Of a stretch of 64,000 nt of DNA, positions 1 through 9,060 are shown in pieces. This DNA comes from Hathewaya massiliensis. GTDB taxonomy: Bacteria; Bacillota; Clostridia; Clostridiales; Clostridiaceae. The stretch spans positions 291,088 through 355,087 of the forward strand of contig NZ_CABFVD010000002.1 in NCBI RefSeq assembly GCF_902143515.1. Direction: 5' to 3'. The position numbers were made by a program, and so were the translations under genes. The notes below the pieces were generated by a model, which did not search any database, was not told where the DNA came from, and was given only the letters and a program-made list of their open reading frames with translations. The stretch's first letter is position 1. The number at the start of each line of letters is the position of its first letter.

Positions 1-176
1 ATTATAAAAAAATTACGGAAGTTTAAAATTTAGCTATAGGCTTTAAGCTATGAATTGTATATAATTAGAAATTTTATTTACTATTTGGCTTTATTAGACT
101 GATGGTTACGTAATAGCATATAAATCTAACAGGGTCTAATATTTAAAAGTTTAGAAAAAAGAGAGGGAGTTTATAT

Positions 177-1523
177 ATGGGTAGAATGTTTGGTACAGAT
201 GGTGTAAGAGGTATTGCAAATAAAGAGCTTACTCCAGACCTTGCTTTTAAACTAGGCAAGGCAGGGGCTTATGTTTTAACAGAGGGTACTCATAGACCTA
301 AGGTTGTAGTTGGTATGGACACTAGAATTTCAGGAGAAATGTTAGAATGTGCTCTAGTTTCAGGCTTATTATCAGTGGGAGCTGAAGCTATTTGCGTAGG
401 AGTGGTTCCTACACCAGCGGTTGCATATTTAACAAGAAAATATAAAGCTGATGCAGGAGTAGTAATATCAGCATCACATAACCCAGTAGAATACAATGGA
501 ATTAAGTTTTTTGATGGACAAGGTTATAAGTTAAAAGATGAATTAGAAGATAGAATTCAACAAGTTATAGAAAATAATTTTGAAGGAGTGCCATGTCCAA
601 CAGGAGAGAACCTTGGTAAAAAGAAAATAGTTACTAATGCAGTGGAAGATTATGTAGAGTTTGCAAAGAGCACCATAGATTGTGAGTTAAAAGGCTTAAA
701 AATAGCTTTAGACTGTGCTAATGGAGCATCCTATGAAACAGCAGTAAAAGCCTTTAGAGAATTAGGAGCAGAGGTTTTAGTTATAAATAATGACCCTGAT
801 GGAATTAATATAAATAAAGCCTGTGGATCAACACATCCAGAGCATTTAATGACATTTGTAACAGATAACAATTGTGATTTAGGCTTAGCTTTTGATGGCG
901 ATGCAGATAGATGCCTTGCAGTAGATGAAAAAGGAAACCTTATAAATGGCGACGTTATGATGACTATTTGCGCAAAATATTTAAAAGAGCAAGGAAAACT
1001 TAAAAAGGATACCTTAGTTGTTACTGTAATGAGCAATATGGGCCTTGATATTGCATTAGATAAGGAAATTATAAATAGGGTAAAAACAAAAGTTGGAGAT
1101 AGATATGTGCTTGAAAAGATGATAGAAGAAGGATATAGCCTTGGAGGAGAACAATCTGGACATTTAATATTCCTAGATTTCAATACTACAGGAGATGGGC
1201 TTGTATCAGGACTTCAACTTACATCTGTAATTAAGAATAAAAAACAAAAGTTATCAGAACTAGCTAGCATAATGACAGAGCTTCCTCAAGTTCTTGTAAA
1301 TGCAACAGTACCTAATAATATGAAAGATATACATATTAAAGATAAAGAAATAGCAAATGAAATAAAGAAAATGGAAGAAAAACTAGATGGGACAGGAAGA
1401 GTATTAATTAGACCATCAGGAACAGAACCTCTAGTTAGAGTAATGCTAGAAGGAAAAGATAAGGCAGAAATAGAGAGCATGGCAGTGGCCTTAGCTAAAA
1501 AAATAGAAGAAAAAGCAAATTAA
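177..1523 (+). CDS. glmM: Phosphoglucosamine mutase
   Basis: Interconverts glucosamine-6-phosphate and glucosamine-1-phosphate in the cytoplasm, on the route to UDP-GlcNAc for peptidoglycan. The 448-residue length is normal for GlmM. The N-terminus [12 protein letters not shown] is the family signature. The active phosphoserine loop SASHNP places the catalytic Ser near residue 100, the metal loop DGDADR lies near residue 240, the sugar loop GGEQSGH near 325, and the C-terminal phosphate site RPSGTEP near 413. An SD gagggag lies 7 nt upstream of the ATG. It is separated from glmS by a reverse-strand gene, so the two amino-sugar genes are neighbours but not one operon. A strong terminator follows directly. 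Confidence 0.97.
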   Translation: MGRMFGTDGVRGIANKELTPDLAFKLGKAGAYVLTEGTHRPKVVVGMDTRISGEMLECALVSGLLSVGAEAICVGVVPTPAVAYLTRKYKADAGVVISASHNPVEYNGIKFFDGQGYKLKDELEDRIQQVIENNFEGVPCPTGENLGKKKIVTNAVEDYVEFAKSTIDCELKGLKIALDCANGASYETAVKAFRELGAEVLVINNDPDGININKACGSTHPEHLMTFVTDNNCDLGLAFDGDADRCLAVDEKGNLINGDVMMTICAKYLKEQGKLKKDTLVVTVMSNMGLDIALDKEIINRVKTKVGDRYVLEKMIEEGYSLGGEQSGHLIFLDFNTTGDGLVSGLQLTSVIKNKKQKLSELASIMTELPQVLVNATVPNNMKDIHIKDKEIANEIKKMEEKLDGTGRVLIRPSGTEPLVRVMLEGKDKAEIESMAVALAKKIEEKAN

Positions 1524-1530
1524 AAGTAAA

Positions 1531-1567
1531 AGGTTCATTAAGATAAATCTTAATGAACCTTTTCTTT
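1531..1567 (+). terminator. Intrinsic terminator of glmM
   Basis: A perfect 13-bp stem (AGGTTCATTAAGA / TCTTAATGAACCT) with a TAAA loop is followed by TTTCTTT, starting 8 nt after the glmM stop codon. Confidence 0.93.
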
Positions 1568-1665
1568 AGCATATTTTCTATTTTAATAAATTTTATACTC
1601 TAAGATTTTACTATTTCACTAATATACTTTTAATACTACAAAGGTTATTAAAACTGCCTGTATTA

Positions 1666-3003
1666 TTATTTGTCACCCTTAAGTAACTTTTCGTTTTTGC
1701 TTCCTAAGAATACAGATTTTTGAGTTGGTCTGAATTCTCCAGTGTTTTCATCTCTTCCTTGTAAGTAGTATCTAGCATCCGCTTTACCAATAGTATTAGC
1801 AGCTTCTTTTGAAAGCTTACCAAGTGCATCACCTTTACATCTGTTAACGATTAAGCTAAATTTAGTATCTTTAAAATCAGATAACATAGCAACGTCACCA
1901 GAGCTATCTCCACCAACGATTAATGGACCTTGTCCACCATGTTTTTCAACTAAGAATCTTTCTATAGTCTTAGTCTTACCCTTGCTTTGAGTTTGATCAT
2001 AACCTTTTCTAAACTCAGCTTTAATTACACCCTTGTCATCTCTTTCAAGTTCCATAGCATATACGTTTTCTTTTGGAAGTTCATATCCAAACTTAGGATT
2101 AGTAGCAAATGTTCTAACAACATCTATGAATGATGCTGAACAGATATAAACATCTATTCCATTAGCCATTAAAGTTTTGTAAAGATTTTGTTGCTCTTTT
2201 AATGTTCTTAAACCAGTGTGGAATTTAACTGAAACAACGCCAGCCTTACCAGCTAATTCTTTTGGACTTGTCCAAGTTTCTTCACCAAGTTCATGTTTTA
2301 ACCAATATTCATTTGATTTTTCAGTTAAGTCAGCAACTTCTTTTTCAGTCATTCCTGCAAATAAGTAAGTTACCCATGGATAGCTTACATCAGAACTGAA
2401 AGACTCACCAATTGAATTATAAAGGTATCTAGTTTTAGCTATAAAATCTTTATATTGAGGTGTAGCCTTGATCTCATCTAAAGATTTAGTCCCTTTGAAA
2501 CCTTTATAGTTTTCATATAAGAATTTATAGCTTGAATCTATGTCAGCACCAACTGATTCGATATTAACAGGTTTTCCATCAACATTGTTGCAATCAGCTA
2601 CAAAGTTATCTTTTGGAATGTTTATTCTAATAGTTTTTGCAAATTCTTCAGGAGTCATTTTAAACTCAAGATTTTCTAACTGATATGCAAGTAATGCTTC
2701 TTCAACGTCATTAACTATTGAAGTGTTGTCCCAGTCAAATACAGCATAAGGTTTTTTATTTGCATTATAATCTTTGCTGTTTTTACCGTGTTTTTCTATA
2801 AGGGCTGTTAAAGCAGCATAGTTTTCAGGAGCCCAGTTACCTTTTTCAAGTTTAACTTCGCTTTTGTTTTCAGTACTACTTTGTTCTACCTTAGTTTCAT
2901 TTTTAGGTTGTTCTGTTTTAGCAGAATTTCCACATGCAGCTAAAGAAAAAGACATAATGCATGCTAATGCTAAGCCAAGAGTTCTTCTTTTAAAATTATT
3001 CAT
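1666..3003 (-). CDS. HAD-superfamily phosphatase lipoprotein
   Basis: Predicted extracellular, membrane-anchored phosphomonoesterase. The signal peptide ends in lipobox LAAC with the lipidated Cys at about residue 24, followed by a Lys/Glu/Ser-rich linker to about residue 55. HAD motif I is VFDWDNTS (Asp90 nucleophile, Asp92 acid/base), motif II is the SAS stretch near residue 285, and motif IV is GGDSSGD near residue 370. The HAD cap is large, inserted between motifs I and II, as in phosphoserine- or phosphorylcholine-phosphatase-like proteins. The substrate cannot be read from sequence. SD aggag lies 10-11 nt before the ATG. The gene is monocistronic, transcribed towards glmM and divergent from glmS. 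Confidence 0.85.
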   Translation of the reverse strand: MNNFKRRTLGLALACIMSFSLAACGNSAKTEQPKNETKVEQSSTENKSEVKLEKGNWAPENYAALTALIEKHGKNSKDYNANKKPYAVFDWDNTSIVNDVEEALLAYQLENLEFKMTPEEFAKTIRINIPKDNFVADCNNVDGKPVNIESVGADIDSSYKFLYENYKGFKGTKSLDEIKATPQYKDFIAKTRYLYNSIGESFSSDVSYPWVTYLFAGMTEKEVADLTEKSNEYWLKHELGEETWTSPKELAGKAGVVSVKFHTGLRTLKEQQNLYKTLMANGIDVYICSASFIDVVRTFATNPKFGYELPKENVYAMELERDDKGVIKAEFRKGYDQTQSKGKTKTIERFLVEKHGGQGPLIVGGDSSGDVAMLSDFKDTKFSLIVNRCKGDALGKLSKEAANTIGKADARYYLQGRDENTGEFRPTQKSVFLGSKNEKLLKGDK

Positions 3004-3495
3004 AAGTTATTTCTCTCCTCATTTGTAATCTTATTTTTATCCCTATACATAAATTTTACAAGGGATATTGTTCTTCCTTAGTAATTTAGTATAAAATTTA
3101 AAATAGAAATAGTTATAAATATGCTAAATAAAATTGATTGTTAAGAATATTTAATCATTATTAACATATTCTTTATAATTTATTTATATAACGAGCATCG
3201 AAAAATGTCAATATAAAATTGAATTTTCTTATTTTTTTAAAATTAAATTCAATAATTAATTATGTAAAATTGTTTAATTTGAAATATAATATAAAAATAT
3301 TCCATAAATAGTAAGGAAAATTTAGGGCTTAAAAAAGGTTTTTTCTCTAATTGAGACTTAGAAGTCATTATCTAGGGACTTAAACACTACTTTACTCTTA
3401 TTTTTAAGAATATATGGAATTATATCAGATAATTATTGCATAAAATAAACATAAGAATTATTTATATTATAAATATAAATAAACCGTTAAAAGTA
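3004..3495. other. AT-rich intergenic region, no gene seen
   Basis: Divergent spacer between the HAD lipoprotein and the glmS promoter. No ORF with a credible SD, no tRNA and no recognisable riboswitch was found. It should contain the promoter of the reverse-strand lipoprotein gene. Confidence 0.5.
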
Positions 3496-3525
3496 TTGAC
3501 GTAAAATATGAAAAATGCATATAAT
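3496..3525 (+). promoter_or_regulatory. Probable sigma-A promoter of glmS
   Basis: TTGACG at 3496-3501 and TATAAT at 3520-3525 with an 18-bp spacer, about 95 nt upstream of the glmS ribozyme cleavage site. Confidence 0.7.
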
Positions 3526-3616
3526 AATGTGATAGCTTTTAGGATAGCATAAGCTATAAAAAACCAAGCAAATACATGGAGGTGATTATAAAGAAAAAAT
3601 TAATTATTTTAAATTT

Positions 3617-3778
3617 AAAAGCGCCAGGAGTTATATGAATAACTAAAAAAATAAGTTTTTCATGTAACTTGACGAGGATGGGGTTTTATCGAATCTTCGG
3701 CGGGTGCCCCACGGTATTCGCACTACCGTTAACAATTGGTAAAAGCGAAAAGTGATTTTCGTTACAAAATCAATTAGG
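3617..3778 (+). ncRNA. glmS ribozyme (GlcN6P-activated self-cleaving riboswitch)
   Basis: The catalytic core is present in order: AAAGCGCCAG with cleavage expected just before G3621, P1 (CAGGAGTTATATGA with TCATGTAACTTG), the invariant GACGAGGATGGGGTTTATCGAA-like segment (here with one extra T), the TTCGGCGGGTGCCCCACGGT segment, a P3 arm, and a P4 arm (AATTG/CAATT) carrying a GCGAAAA/TTTTCGT extension ending near 3775. In this family, binding of glucosamine-6-phosphate activates cleavage and destabilises the downstream mRNA, giving feedback on GlmS. It lies about 100 nt upstream of glmS. Confidence 0.96.
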
Positions 3779-3792
3779 TGCAAAAATAAGTG

Positions 3793-3824
3793 CATTTATG
3801 GTGCCCATAGTGGGAGCATAAATG
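3793..3824 (+). other. Stem-loop between glmS ribozyme and glmS
   Basis: CATTTATG pairs with CATAAATG around an inner CCCA/TGGG stem. No T-run follows, so it is not an obvious terminator. It may be a stability or processing structure of the cleaved mRNA. Confidence 0.5.
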
Positions 3825-3879
3825 TCCATTAAGTATTTAAACTAAAAAATACAAACAGAATAAGAGAGGGAATAAAATA

Positions 3880-5706
3880 ATGTGCGGAATAGTTGGGTAT
3901 TATGGAAAGAGAGAGGTATCACCTCTTTTAATAAGTGGATTAAGCAAATTAGAATATAGAGGATATGACTCAGCAGGAGTTGCTATAATAGAAGATAACA
4001 AAATTAAAGTTACAAAATGCCAAGGAAGACTAAAATGTTTAGAAGAAAAGCTAGAGGAAAACCCTATACATGGTAATGTAGGGATTGGTCATACTAGATG
4101 GGCAACTCATGGACAGCCATCTTATGTTAACTCTCATCCTCATTCAAATGAAGATGAAACAATCACTATAGTTCACAATGGGATTATAGAAAACTATATT
4201 CGTTTAAGAGAAAAGTTAATAGCAAAAGGATATAAATTTGTTTCAGAAACAGATACAGAGGTAATACCTCATCTAATCGACTATTATTACGAAGGAGATC
4301 TTTTAGCAGCTGTAAGAAAAGCAGTTTCTAAAATGGAAGGAAGCTATGCTCTAGGAGTTGTATCTTCTCATGAACCAGATAAAGTAGTAGCAGTTAGAAA
4401 AGATAGCCCATTAATAGTTGGTCTTGGGAAAGATGAAGCATTTATAGCATCTGACATCCCAGCAGTTTTAAATGAGACAAGAGATATATATCTTTTAAAT
4501 GATAACGAATTTGTTTTAATGGACAAAAATGGAGTTCAATTATTTGATATAGAAGGCGAAAAAATAGAAAAAGAAATCTACCATGTAACTTGGGATGCTG
4601 ATGCAGCAGAAAAAGGTGGATACGAGCATTTCATGATGAAAGAAATCCACGAGCAACCAAAAGTTATAAGAGATACTATGAAGTCAAGAATTGCTTTAAA
4701 TGAGCAGATCAAATTAGACGAAATAAAAATCACAAAAGAAGATCTAGCAAACTTTAATAGAATCTATATTGTAGCATGTGGAACAGCATACCATGCTGGT
4801 ATAGTTGGAAAATATGCTATAGAAAAATTAGCTAGAATTCCAGTAGAAGTTGATATAGCTTCAGAATTTAAATATAGAGATCCAATAATAGATGAGCATT
4901 CTCTTTTAATTGTTATAAGCCAATCAGGAGAAACAGCAGACACCCTAGCAGCTCTAAGGCTTGCAAAAGCAAAAGGAGCAAGAGTTATAGCTGTAACTAA
5001 TGTAGTAGGAAGCACAGTTTCAAGAGAAGCAGAAGATGTTCTATACACATGGGCAGGACCTGAAATTGCAGTAGCTTCAACAAAAGCATATGTAAGCCAA
5101 CTTATAGCAATGTATATAATAGCTCTATATTTTGCAGAACTTAAAGAAACTGTAACAAAAGCAGAATTAGAAGAGCTTAAAAAAGGAATGTTAGAACTTC
5201 CATTAAGAGCAGAAGAAGTCCTAAACAATAAAGAAGCTCTACAAAAATTTGCATCAGAGAACTATATGCATAAAGATATGTTCTTCTTAGGAAGAGGAAT
5301 GGACTATGCTGTTGCCATGGAAGGTTCTTTAAAATTAAAGGAAATCTCATACATCCACTCAGAAGCATACGCAGGTGGAGAATTAAAACATGGACCAATA
5401 GCATTAATGGAAGAAGGAACAGCAGTTGTAGCCATAGCTACTCAGTCTAATCTAATAGACAAAATGGTAAGTAACATAAAAGAAGTAACAGCAAGAGGAG
5501 CAAAAGTTGCAGCCTTCTTACCACAAGGACATAACGAAGTTGAAGAAACAGTAAGTTCAGTAACTTACCTTCCAAAAGTTATGGACATATTTTCACCAGT
5601 AATATCAGTAATTCCACTACAATTATTCTCATACTATGTAGCAGTACAAAAAGGTTGCGACGTAGATAAGCCAAGAAACCTTGCAAAATCAGTAACAGTG
5701 GAATAG
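3880..5706 (+). CDS. glmS: Glutamine-fructose-6-phosphate aminotransferase (isomerizing)
   Basis: Makes glucosamine-6-phosphate from fructose-6-phosphate and glutamine, the committed step of amino-sugar synthesis. The protein is 608 residues, the usual length. MCGIVGYYG supplies the N-terminal nucleophile Cys after Met removal, and the glutaminase domain covers about residues 1-225 (GHTRWATHG). Two SIS domains follow, with sugar-phosphate loops such as SQSGETADT near residue 347 and a C-terminus ending KPRNLAKSVTVE. SD gaggg lies 8 nt before the ATG. The transcript carries the glmS ribozyme, so expression should fall when GlcN6P is abundant. Confidence 0.98.
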   Translation: MCGIVGYYGKREVSPLLISGLSKLEYRGYDSAGVAIIEDNKIKVTKCQGRLKCLEEKLEENPIHGNVGIGHTRWATHGQPSYVNSHPHSNEDETITIVHNGIIENYIRLREKLIAKGYKFVSETDTEVIPHLIDYYYEGDLLAAVRKAVSKMEGSYALGVVSSHEPDKVVAVRKDSPLIVGLGKDEAFIASDIPAVLNETRDIYLLNDNEFVLMDKNGVQLFDIEGEKIEKEIYHVTWDADAAEKGGYEHFMMKEIHEQPKVIRDTMKSRIALNEQIKLDEIKITKEDLANFNRIYIVACGTAYHAGIVGKYAIEKLARIPVEVDIASEFKYRDPIIDEHSLLIVISQSGETADTLAALRLAKAKGARVIAVTNVVGSTVSREAEDVLYTWAGPEIAVASTKAYVSQLIAMYIIALYFAELKETVTKAELEELKKGMLELPLRAEEVLNNKEALQKFASENYMHKDMFFLGRGMDYAVAMEGSLKLKEISYIHSEAYAGGELKHGPIALMEEGTAVVAIATQSNLIDKMVSNIKEVTARGAKVAAFLPQGHNEVEETVSSVTYLPKVMDIFSPVISVIPLQLFSYYVAVQKGCDVDKPRNLAKSVTVE

Positions 5707-5786
5707 GGATTATATAGAAAGAGTAAGCGGTGTATATTGTACTTCAATAAAAACTCGTATCACCTATAAAAAATGGTGTTACTCAT

Positions 5787-5811
5787 AAAAAAGTAATATT
5801 AAAAGTCAGGA
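5787..5811 (+). repeat. 25-nt direct repeat, copy 1
   Basis: A run of A6 followed by GTAATATTAAAAGTCAGGA is identical at 5787-5811 and 7924-7948. In both places it forms the 5' part of a terminator hairpin, after glmS and after the next gene. Confidence 0.8.
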
Positions 5812-5853
5812 ATTTTTAATCAGAAAGTGATTAGATTTTCCTGGCTTTTTTTG
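5799..5853 (+). terminator. Terminator after glmS
   Basis: AAAAGTCAGGAA pairs with TTCCTGGCTTTT (one G-U), with an inner AATCA/TGATT stem, followed by a T-run. It lies about 95 nt after the glmS stop. Confidence 0.8.
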
Positions 5854-6194
5854 TTTTCAAGAAAGAAAGCTCAAGGATTTAGGTGAATATTTTTTATTTT
5901 TATCTACTGGTAAAAGTAAGAGATAAATAAATCAATAACTAGTAACATTTTTATTCAATAATAATAGAATTACAATAAGAGTTGTAGGTAATTAAGTTTC
6001 TGATAAATATATTATAGAAAAATTTATGATATATTTATTGTAATAGTTTAATAATATACAATAACACTTAATAAAATTAGGTAAAACATATTAAACGGTT
6101 ATAAATAACCTATAATGAGTAAAAACAAAGCTTTATTGATTTCACAAAATATAGTAATATATACTCATTATTAATCGCAAAGGGGGGTCACAAA
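5854..6194 (+). other. Gene-free leader region with a 9-bp inverted repeat
   Basis: No ORF. TAATGAGTA at 6113-6121 and TACTCATTA at 6162-6170 are exact inverted repeats flanking 40 bp, just upstream of the SD of the next gene. They could form a leader stem or an operator. A smaller GGTTAT/ATAACC hairpin lies at 6098-6111. Confidence 0.45.
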
Positions 6195-7808
6195 ATGCGT
6201 AAAAAATCAATGTTTTACTCATTTTATGTGTTGTTATTTGCTATAGCATTGTATATATTCTTACCAGTAGTAAATTACAATCAAATTTCAATTTATATTA
6301 TTATAATTGCAGTTAATTTAATTTTCGGAATGACATACTTAATATACAACAATGTTGTTGAAGCAAAGAAAAACAAGACAAACATTTTTTTGAATATAGC
6401 ATCCATAGGTGTTGGTGCTATAATTGTGTTAGGTATTATTAGTTTGCCAGTATTTAGAGCTAATGGTTATAAAAGTTTATTACCAAACCCTCAATACAAA
6501 GAGTTTTCTAAGGAAATATCTTATATTGATGAAAAGAATATACCAACAGTAAATGAGCAGTATGCTAAGTTACTTGCAGATAAAAAGCTTGGAGAAGAAA
6601 CTTCTTTAGGAAGCAGAGTAGAACTTGGCGATCTTACTCTTCAAAATGTAAATGGAAAGTTATATTATGTAGCAGCTTTAAATCACTCTGGTTTTTTCAA
6701 GTGGATGTTTAACAAAGGCACACCAGGATACATTATGGTTTCAGCTACTAATGACCATGATGTAAAATTAGTTAAAGAATTAGATGGAAAAGCAATAAAT
6801 TTAAGGTACAGCCCATCAGCGTATTTTAACGATGATTTACGAAGACATATTTATTTAAATGGAGAGGTGTTTAGAGGAATAACAGATTTTACATTTGAGG
6901 TTGATGATAGTGGTAAGCCTTATTGGACTGCAACTATGTATAAAAATACTATAGGTTTAAAAGGTAAAAAAGCTGTAGGAATAGTGCTTGTAGATGCACA
7001 GACAGGAGAAGTTAAGAAATATAATGTAGACAATACACCAAAATGGATAGATAGAATTCAACCATTAAACTTTGTTGAAAACAATATAAATAAATGGGGT
7101 AAATATATTCATGGTGTATTTAATTTTTCAGGAAAAGATAAGTTAAAAACAACCCAAGGGGTTGGAGTGGTTTATAATAACGGAAGGTGTTATTATTACA
7201 CTGGCTTAACTTCTGTTGGAAAAGATGAGTCCACTGTAGGATTTACATTAGTAGATACACGAACTCAAGAGACTACAATTTTTAAAATATCAGGAGCAAC
7301 AGAAACAGCAGGAACAAAATCAGCAGAAGGTAAGGTACAAAATTTAGGATATACAGGATCTTTCCCTATCCTTATAAATGTTGAAAATATACCAACTTAT
7401 TTTATAACTTTAAATGATAAAAGTGGACTAACTAAGATGTTCGCAATGGTTTCAGTGGGTGACTATAACGCAGTAGGAACTGGTGAAAATATTACAGAAT
7501 GTAAGTCAAATTATATAAGAGTACTACAAAGCAAAGGTAATAATACTAACATAGTATCCACAGGAAATGCTAATAAGTTAGATGGGACAGTACTAAGAAT
7601 AAACAGTTGTACAATTAATGGTTCAAGCTTTTATACATTTGTACTGAAGGAATATCCACAAAAATTATTTCAAGCGTCCCTTACAATTTCAAATGAACTT
7701 CCAATAACTCAAATTGGTGATAAAGTGTCAGTAAAATATAATGACATGAAGCAAGAACAAAACTTAATTAATTGTCTTGATTTTGATAATAAGGAATTTG
7801 TACAATAG
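6195..7808 (+). CDS. Membrane-anchored protein of unknown function
   Basis: I do not recognise the family. Three hydrophobic segments (about residues 7-26, 30-52 and 63-87) are followed by a soluble domain of about 450 residues, probably extracytoplasmic. That domain has recurring beta-type passages (GDLTLQNVNGKLYYVAALN, a GYIMVSATN stretch, LVDAQTGEVKKYNVDN, LVDTRTQETTIFKISG) resembling two or three repeats of one fold, each joining 'have the value', 'aromatic' and 'T-G-E' patterns. No catalytic motif is evident. A strong SD (aaggggggt) lies before the ATG and a terminator follows. It sits alone after glmS, at the edge of the accessory region. Confidence 0.75.
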   Translation: MRKKSMFYSFYVLLFAIALYIFLPVVNYNQISIYIIIIAVNLIFGMTYLIYNNVVEAKKNKTNIFLNIASIGVGAIIVLGIISLPVFRANGYKSLLPNPQYKEFSKEISYIDEKNIPTVNEQYAKLLADKKLGEETSLGSRVELGDLTLQNVNGKLYYVAALNHSGFFKWMFNKGTPGYIMVSATNDHDVKLVKELDGKAINLRYSPSAYFNDDLRRHIYLNGEVFRGITDFTFEVDDSGKPYWTATMYKNTIGLKGKKAVGIVLVDAQTGEVKKYNVDNTPKWIDRIQPLNFVENNINKWGKYIHGVFNFSGKDKLKTTQGVGVVYNNGRCYYYTGLTSVGKDESTVGFTLVDTRTQETTIFKISGATETAGTKSAEGKVQNLGYTGSFPILINVENIPTYFITLNDKSGLTKMFAMVSVGDYNAVGTGENITECKSNYIRVLQSKGNNTNIVSTGNANKLDGTVLRINSCTINGSSFYTFVLKEYPQKLFQASLTISNELPITQIGDKVSVKYNDMKQEQNLINCLDFDNKEFVQ

Positions 7809-7937
7809 CTATGGTCAAAGGACGTTGTTAACTCTATTATAGATAGTTTTATTGCTGATATTCACTGTTATATCAATGAGAAGTTAGTATTTTTGCCTTG
7901 CGAAAGTTGAGTTATAAAATAATAAAAAAGTAATATT

Positions 7938-7990
7938 AAAAGTCAGGAGAAAAATAGGGATAAAACCTTATTTAATCCTGACTTTATTTT
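7938..7990 (+). terminator. Terminator after the 6195 gene
   Basis: AAAGTCAGGA pairs with TCCTGACTTT around an inner AATAGG/CCTTATT stem, followed by ATTTTAT. The 5' arm is the second copy of the 25-nt repeat seen after glmS. Confidence 0.8.
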
Positions 7991-7996
7991 ATATTT

Positions 7997-8221
7997 CTAT
8001 TGAAAATATTTCTCTAAATCTTGAATTTTTTCTAAATCAAAAATATCAGTTGCAATTACATCAATAGTTTCCTCTGACAAATTATTTATTTTTACCTTAT
8101 ATTCTTGAGGAACAGACTTGAATTTTTTAATTAATAACTTTATAAGAATTTCTGCCTTTCCTTTTTTTGACTTTCTTCAAGCCTTCTTTAAAACTGCATC
8201 TTCTATTTTATTATAATCCAT
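7997..8221 (-). pseudogene. Remnant of a DUF4351-bearing Rpn/PD-(D/E)XK transposase-like gene
   Basis: Read on the reverse strand, ATG at 8221 gives MDYNKIEDAVLKKA, an in-frame TGA, then RKSKKGKAEILIKLLIKKF, SVPQEYKVKINNLSEE and IDVIATDIFDLEKIQDLEKYF up to TAG at 7997. The second part is the typical C-terminal DUF4351 helix bundle found on Rpn-family recombination-promoting nucleases (PDDEXK family transposases). Only this tail is left: the nuclease domain is absent upstream and the reading frame is broken by TGA. I regard it as dead. Confidence 0.75.
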
Positions 8222-8505
8222 AGTCATCCTCACTTTCTAGTTCATTATACTAGTTATTATTTCCAAGACTAAGGAACTTATACGAATATATGTTCTATTT
8301 TTGAAATTGAGGATACAAGTTATTACTATACTAATCTTTCTTAATAATACCTATGCGTTATTTTACAATAAAACTTTATAGTATAGTTTCAATTATTCTT
8401 GAAATAGGTTATTTAGAAATATGATAATAAAGAAGCAAAAGAGTATGATAAAATATAAAGAAGGGTTAGTAAATATTCACAGAATAAATTAGGGGAGGTA
8501 ATTAA

Positions 8506-8604
8506 ATGGATAAGAAAAACCATATGTCATACCTTGGGGTTGGATCTGGATATCCTAGATTACTAAGACAAACGTCGGAATATTTAAAAACTATTTTTGT
8601 TTAA
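8506..8604 (+). CDS. Small ORF, 32 codons, unknown or remnant
   Basis: Encodes MDKKNHMSYLGVGSGYPRLL followed by RQTSEYLKTIFV. It has a very good SD (aggggaggt) 6 nt before the ATG, so it may be translated. The opening, with MSYLGVG, resembles the start of small polytopic membrane proteins, but the rest is not hydrophobic enough. A truncated gene is the likeliest explanation. No function is proposed. Confidence 0.4.
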   Translation: MDKKNHMSYLGVGSGYPRLLRQTSEYLKTIFV

Positions 8605-8699
8605 ATATACCAGTAGCTAACAATAAGGTAGAGAAGGAATAATACTTTTGATTCAAGGTTCTAGGGGTAAGAGGAAAAATTTTCTATATTGTTTGGAAG

Positions 8700-9032
8700 G
8701 TGATTTATATAAAATTATTGTTTATATGTAGTAGGAACAAATGGAGAAGTTTTACAGCAGAAAAAATATTCAATGGAGTGAATGGATATGATGTAAGATC
8801 AGCGGGAACAGAAGCAAATGCTCGTATTAAGGTAACAGGTGGACATATCGGATGGGCTGATATAATTTTTGTAATGGAAAAGAAACATTTAAGAAGGATT
8901 AGGGATAAGTTTGAAAATATACTCTATGATAAAAAGATAATTTGTCTTGATATTTCTGATGATTATGGTTTTATGGATGAAGAGTTAGTGGAATTACTTA
9001 AATGTAGGGTATCAGAATATATTGATTTATAG
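8700..9032 (+). CDS. Small low-molecular-weight tyrosine phosphatase-like protein
   Basis: A protein of about 107-110 residues related to the short predicted tyrosine phosphatases of the COG4551 type. The P-loop FICSRNKWRSFTAE matches CX5RS with the nucleophilic Cys near residue 10, followed by the typical YDVRSAGTEANA stretch and a WADIIFVMEKKH stretch. The start is doubtful. The best SD (ggaaggtga, 8695-8703) would suit a codon at 8709, where the expected ATG-AAA-TTA reads ATA-AAA-TTA. In-frame alternatives are GTG 8700, with no spacing from the SD, and TTG 8718. Either ATA is used or expression is impaired. The next gene follows after 28 nt. Confidence 0.7.
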   Translation: MIYIKLLFICSRNKWRSFTAEKIFNGVNGYDVRSAGTEANARIKVTGGHIGWADIIFVMEKKHLRRIRDKFENILYDKKIICLDISDDYGFMDEELVELLKCRVSEYIDL

Positions 9033-9060
9033 AATTTAGTATTCAAAAAGAGGTGGCTAG

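Noticed and set aside
731-1183. 150-codon reverse ORF inside glmM, and similar shadows inside glmS, ribD, ribH, mgtE and others
   Set aside because: These lie wholly within well-supported genes, with no SD or family match.
3574-3600. SD-like GGAGGTGAT before the glmS ribozyme
   Set aside because: No start codon follows at a proper distance and the region leads straight into the ribozyme.
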